From an uncultured Thomasclavelia sp. (GTDB taxonomy: Bacteria > Bacillota_I > Bacilli_A > Erysipelotrichales > Coprobacillaceae): a DNA stretch of 13,140 nt. The notes under the pieces are model-generated. The model searched no databases. It saw nothing but the letters and a program-made list of their open reading frames with translations, and was not told the DNA's origin. The translations under genes and the position numbers were made by a program. Every line of letters begins with the position of its first letter. Within the stretch, counting starts at the first letter, position 1. This document shows positions 12,748-13,140 of this stretch, piece by piece. The stretch is taken from the NCBI GenBank assembly GCA_910588165.1, contig CAJUOR010000053.1:1-13140 (forward strand). Reading direction: 5' to 3'.

Positions 12748-13140
12748 ATGAGTTTGACCCATAGACAATTTGAGGTGTTAGTTACTATTGAAAGGCATCA
12801 GGAAAAGAAACATACCCAACGTAAATTAGCTACGACGCTTAATGTTTCTTTAGGTGTTATCAATAAAATTATCGGTGAATTACTTGAAAATGAATTGATT
12901 GTCCAAAAAGAAACCAGTCGTTTTGAGGTGACACTTAAAGGCTATCAGTGGCTTGAGCCTTACAAAGTAAAGAAAGCAGTTTTGTTGGCAGCCGGTTTTG
13001 GAAGTCGTTTAGTGCCGATTACTTTAAATACGCCTAAACCTTTAATTCATGTCAATGGGAAACGGTTAATAGATTCACTGTTAGATGCTTTATTAGCAGC
13101 GGGTATTACAGATATTACAATCGTTAGGGGCTATTTAGGA
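12748..13140 (+). CDS. Winged-helix plus LicC/PntC-type cytidylyltransferase fusion (partial, 5' end)
   Basis: The first 131 codons of a gene that continues past the window. Residues 1 to about 68 form a MarR-like winged helix (RKLATTLNVSLGVINKII, then a wing ending VTLKGY). From residue 75 a nucleotidyltransferase begins: KAVLLAAGFGSRLVPITLN, with GxGxR at 83-87 and NTPKPL at 94-99, the CTP-binding signature of LicC (phosphocholine cytidylyltransferase) and PntC (2-aminoethylphosphonate cytidylyltransferase). Next to an AEP-type importer, CMP-AEP or CMP-phosphocholine formation is the likely reaction; which one cannot be decided from this fragment. The N-terminal DNA-binding part suggests self-regulation of the operon. 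The start has AGAAGGA ten bases upstream and lies 32 bases after the permease in the same operon. Confidence 0.85.
   Translation, partial: MSLTHRQFEVLVTIERHQEKKHTQRKLATTLNVSLGVINKIIGELLENELIVQKETSRFEVTLKGYQWLEPYKVKKAVLLAAGFGSRLVPITLNTPKPLIHVNGKRLIDSLLDALLAAGITDITIVRGYLG

Overview
The window comes from a low-GC Gram-positive bacterium. The DNA is AT-rich throughout, Shine-Dalgarno sites are strong (GAGGTG, GGAGG), intrinsic terminators are frequent, and a clear spoIIE gene points to an endospore former or a recent descendant of one. The style of the spoIIE, galE and glmM proteins and the 2-aminoethylphosphonate (AEP) importer would suit Erysipelotrichia or a related Bacillota group, but the sequence alone does not fix the taxon.

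Layout. Bases 1-100 hold the GC-rich 3' end of an unidentified gene or RNA and its terminator. Bases 101-318 are intergenic, with one operator-like dyad and an extended -10 box. spoIIE (353-2617, minus) is divergent from a Cof-type HAD phosphatase (2724-3503, plus), and their facing promoters share one dyad. A THUMP/TRM11-type methyltransferase (3543-4469, minus) is broken by a single in-frame TAG and follows galE (4496-5497, minus). Bases 5498-5872 hold the galE operator-like repeats, an unassigned structured element and the glmM promoter. glmM (5873-7222, plus) ends in a strong terminator. Next come three tandem Spo0A-type boxes and a 425-residue HTH/TPR regulator (7428-8705), then a 39-codon small ORF and an overlapping second ORF. 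A hairpin-rich stretch ends in a near-perfect terminator at 9172-9204. The last 3.7 kb is one operon: AEP-type binding protein, ATPase, fused double permease, and the start of a winged-helix/nucleotidyltransferase fusion cut off by the window end.

How it fits together. galE (UDP-galactose) and glmM (glucosamine-1-phosphate) feed cell-envelope glycans. The AEP importer lies next to a LicC/PntC-type cytidylyltransferase, which suggests imported AEP (or a similar small amine) is activated to a CMP derivative for surface decoration rather than only degraded. Three places carry Spo0A-box-like sequence: the spoIIE promoter (TTGACA-N21-TATAAT), the HTH/TPR gene upstream region (three boxes at exact 10-bp period), and a site at 8914-8948 (TCGACA-N22-TATAAT). 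The unusual 21-22 bp spacers match what is known for Spo0A-activated sigma-A promoters, so a Spo0A-controlled regulator, small ORF and RNA cassette is the main new hypothesis here.
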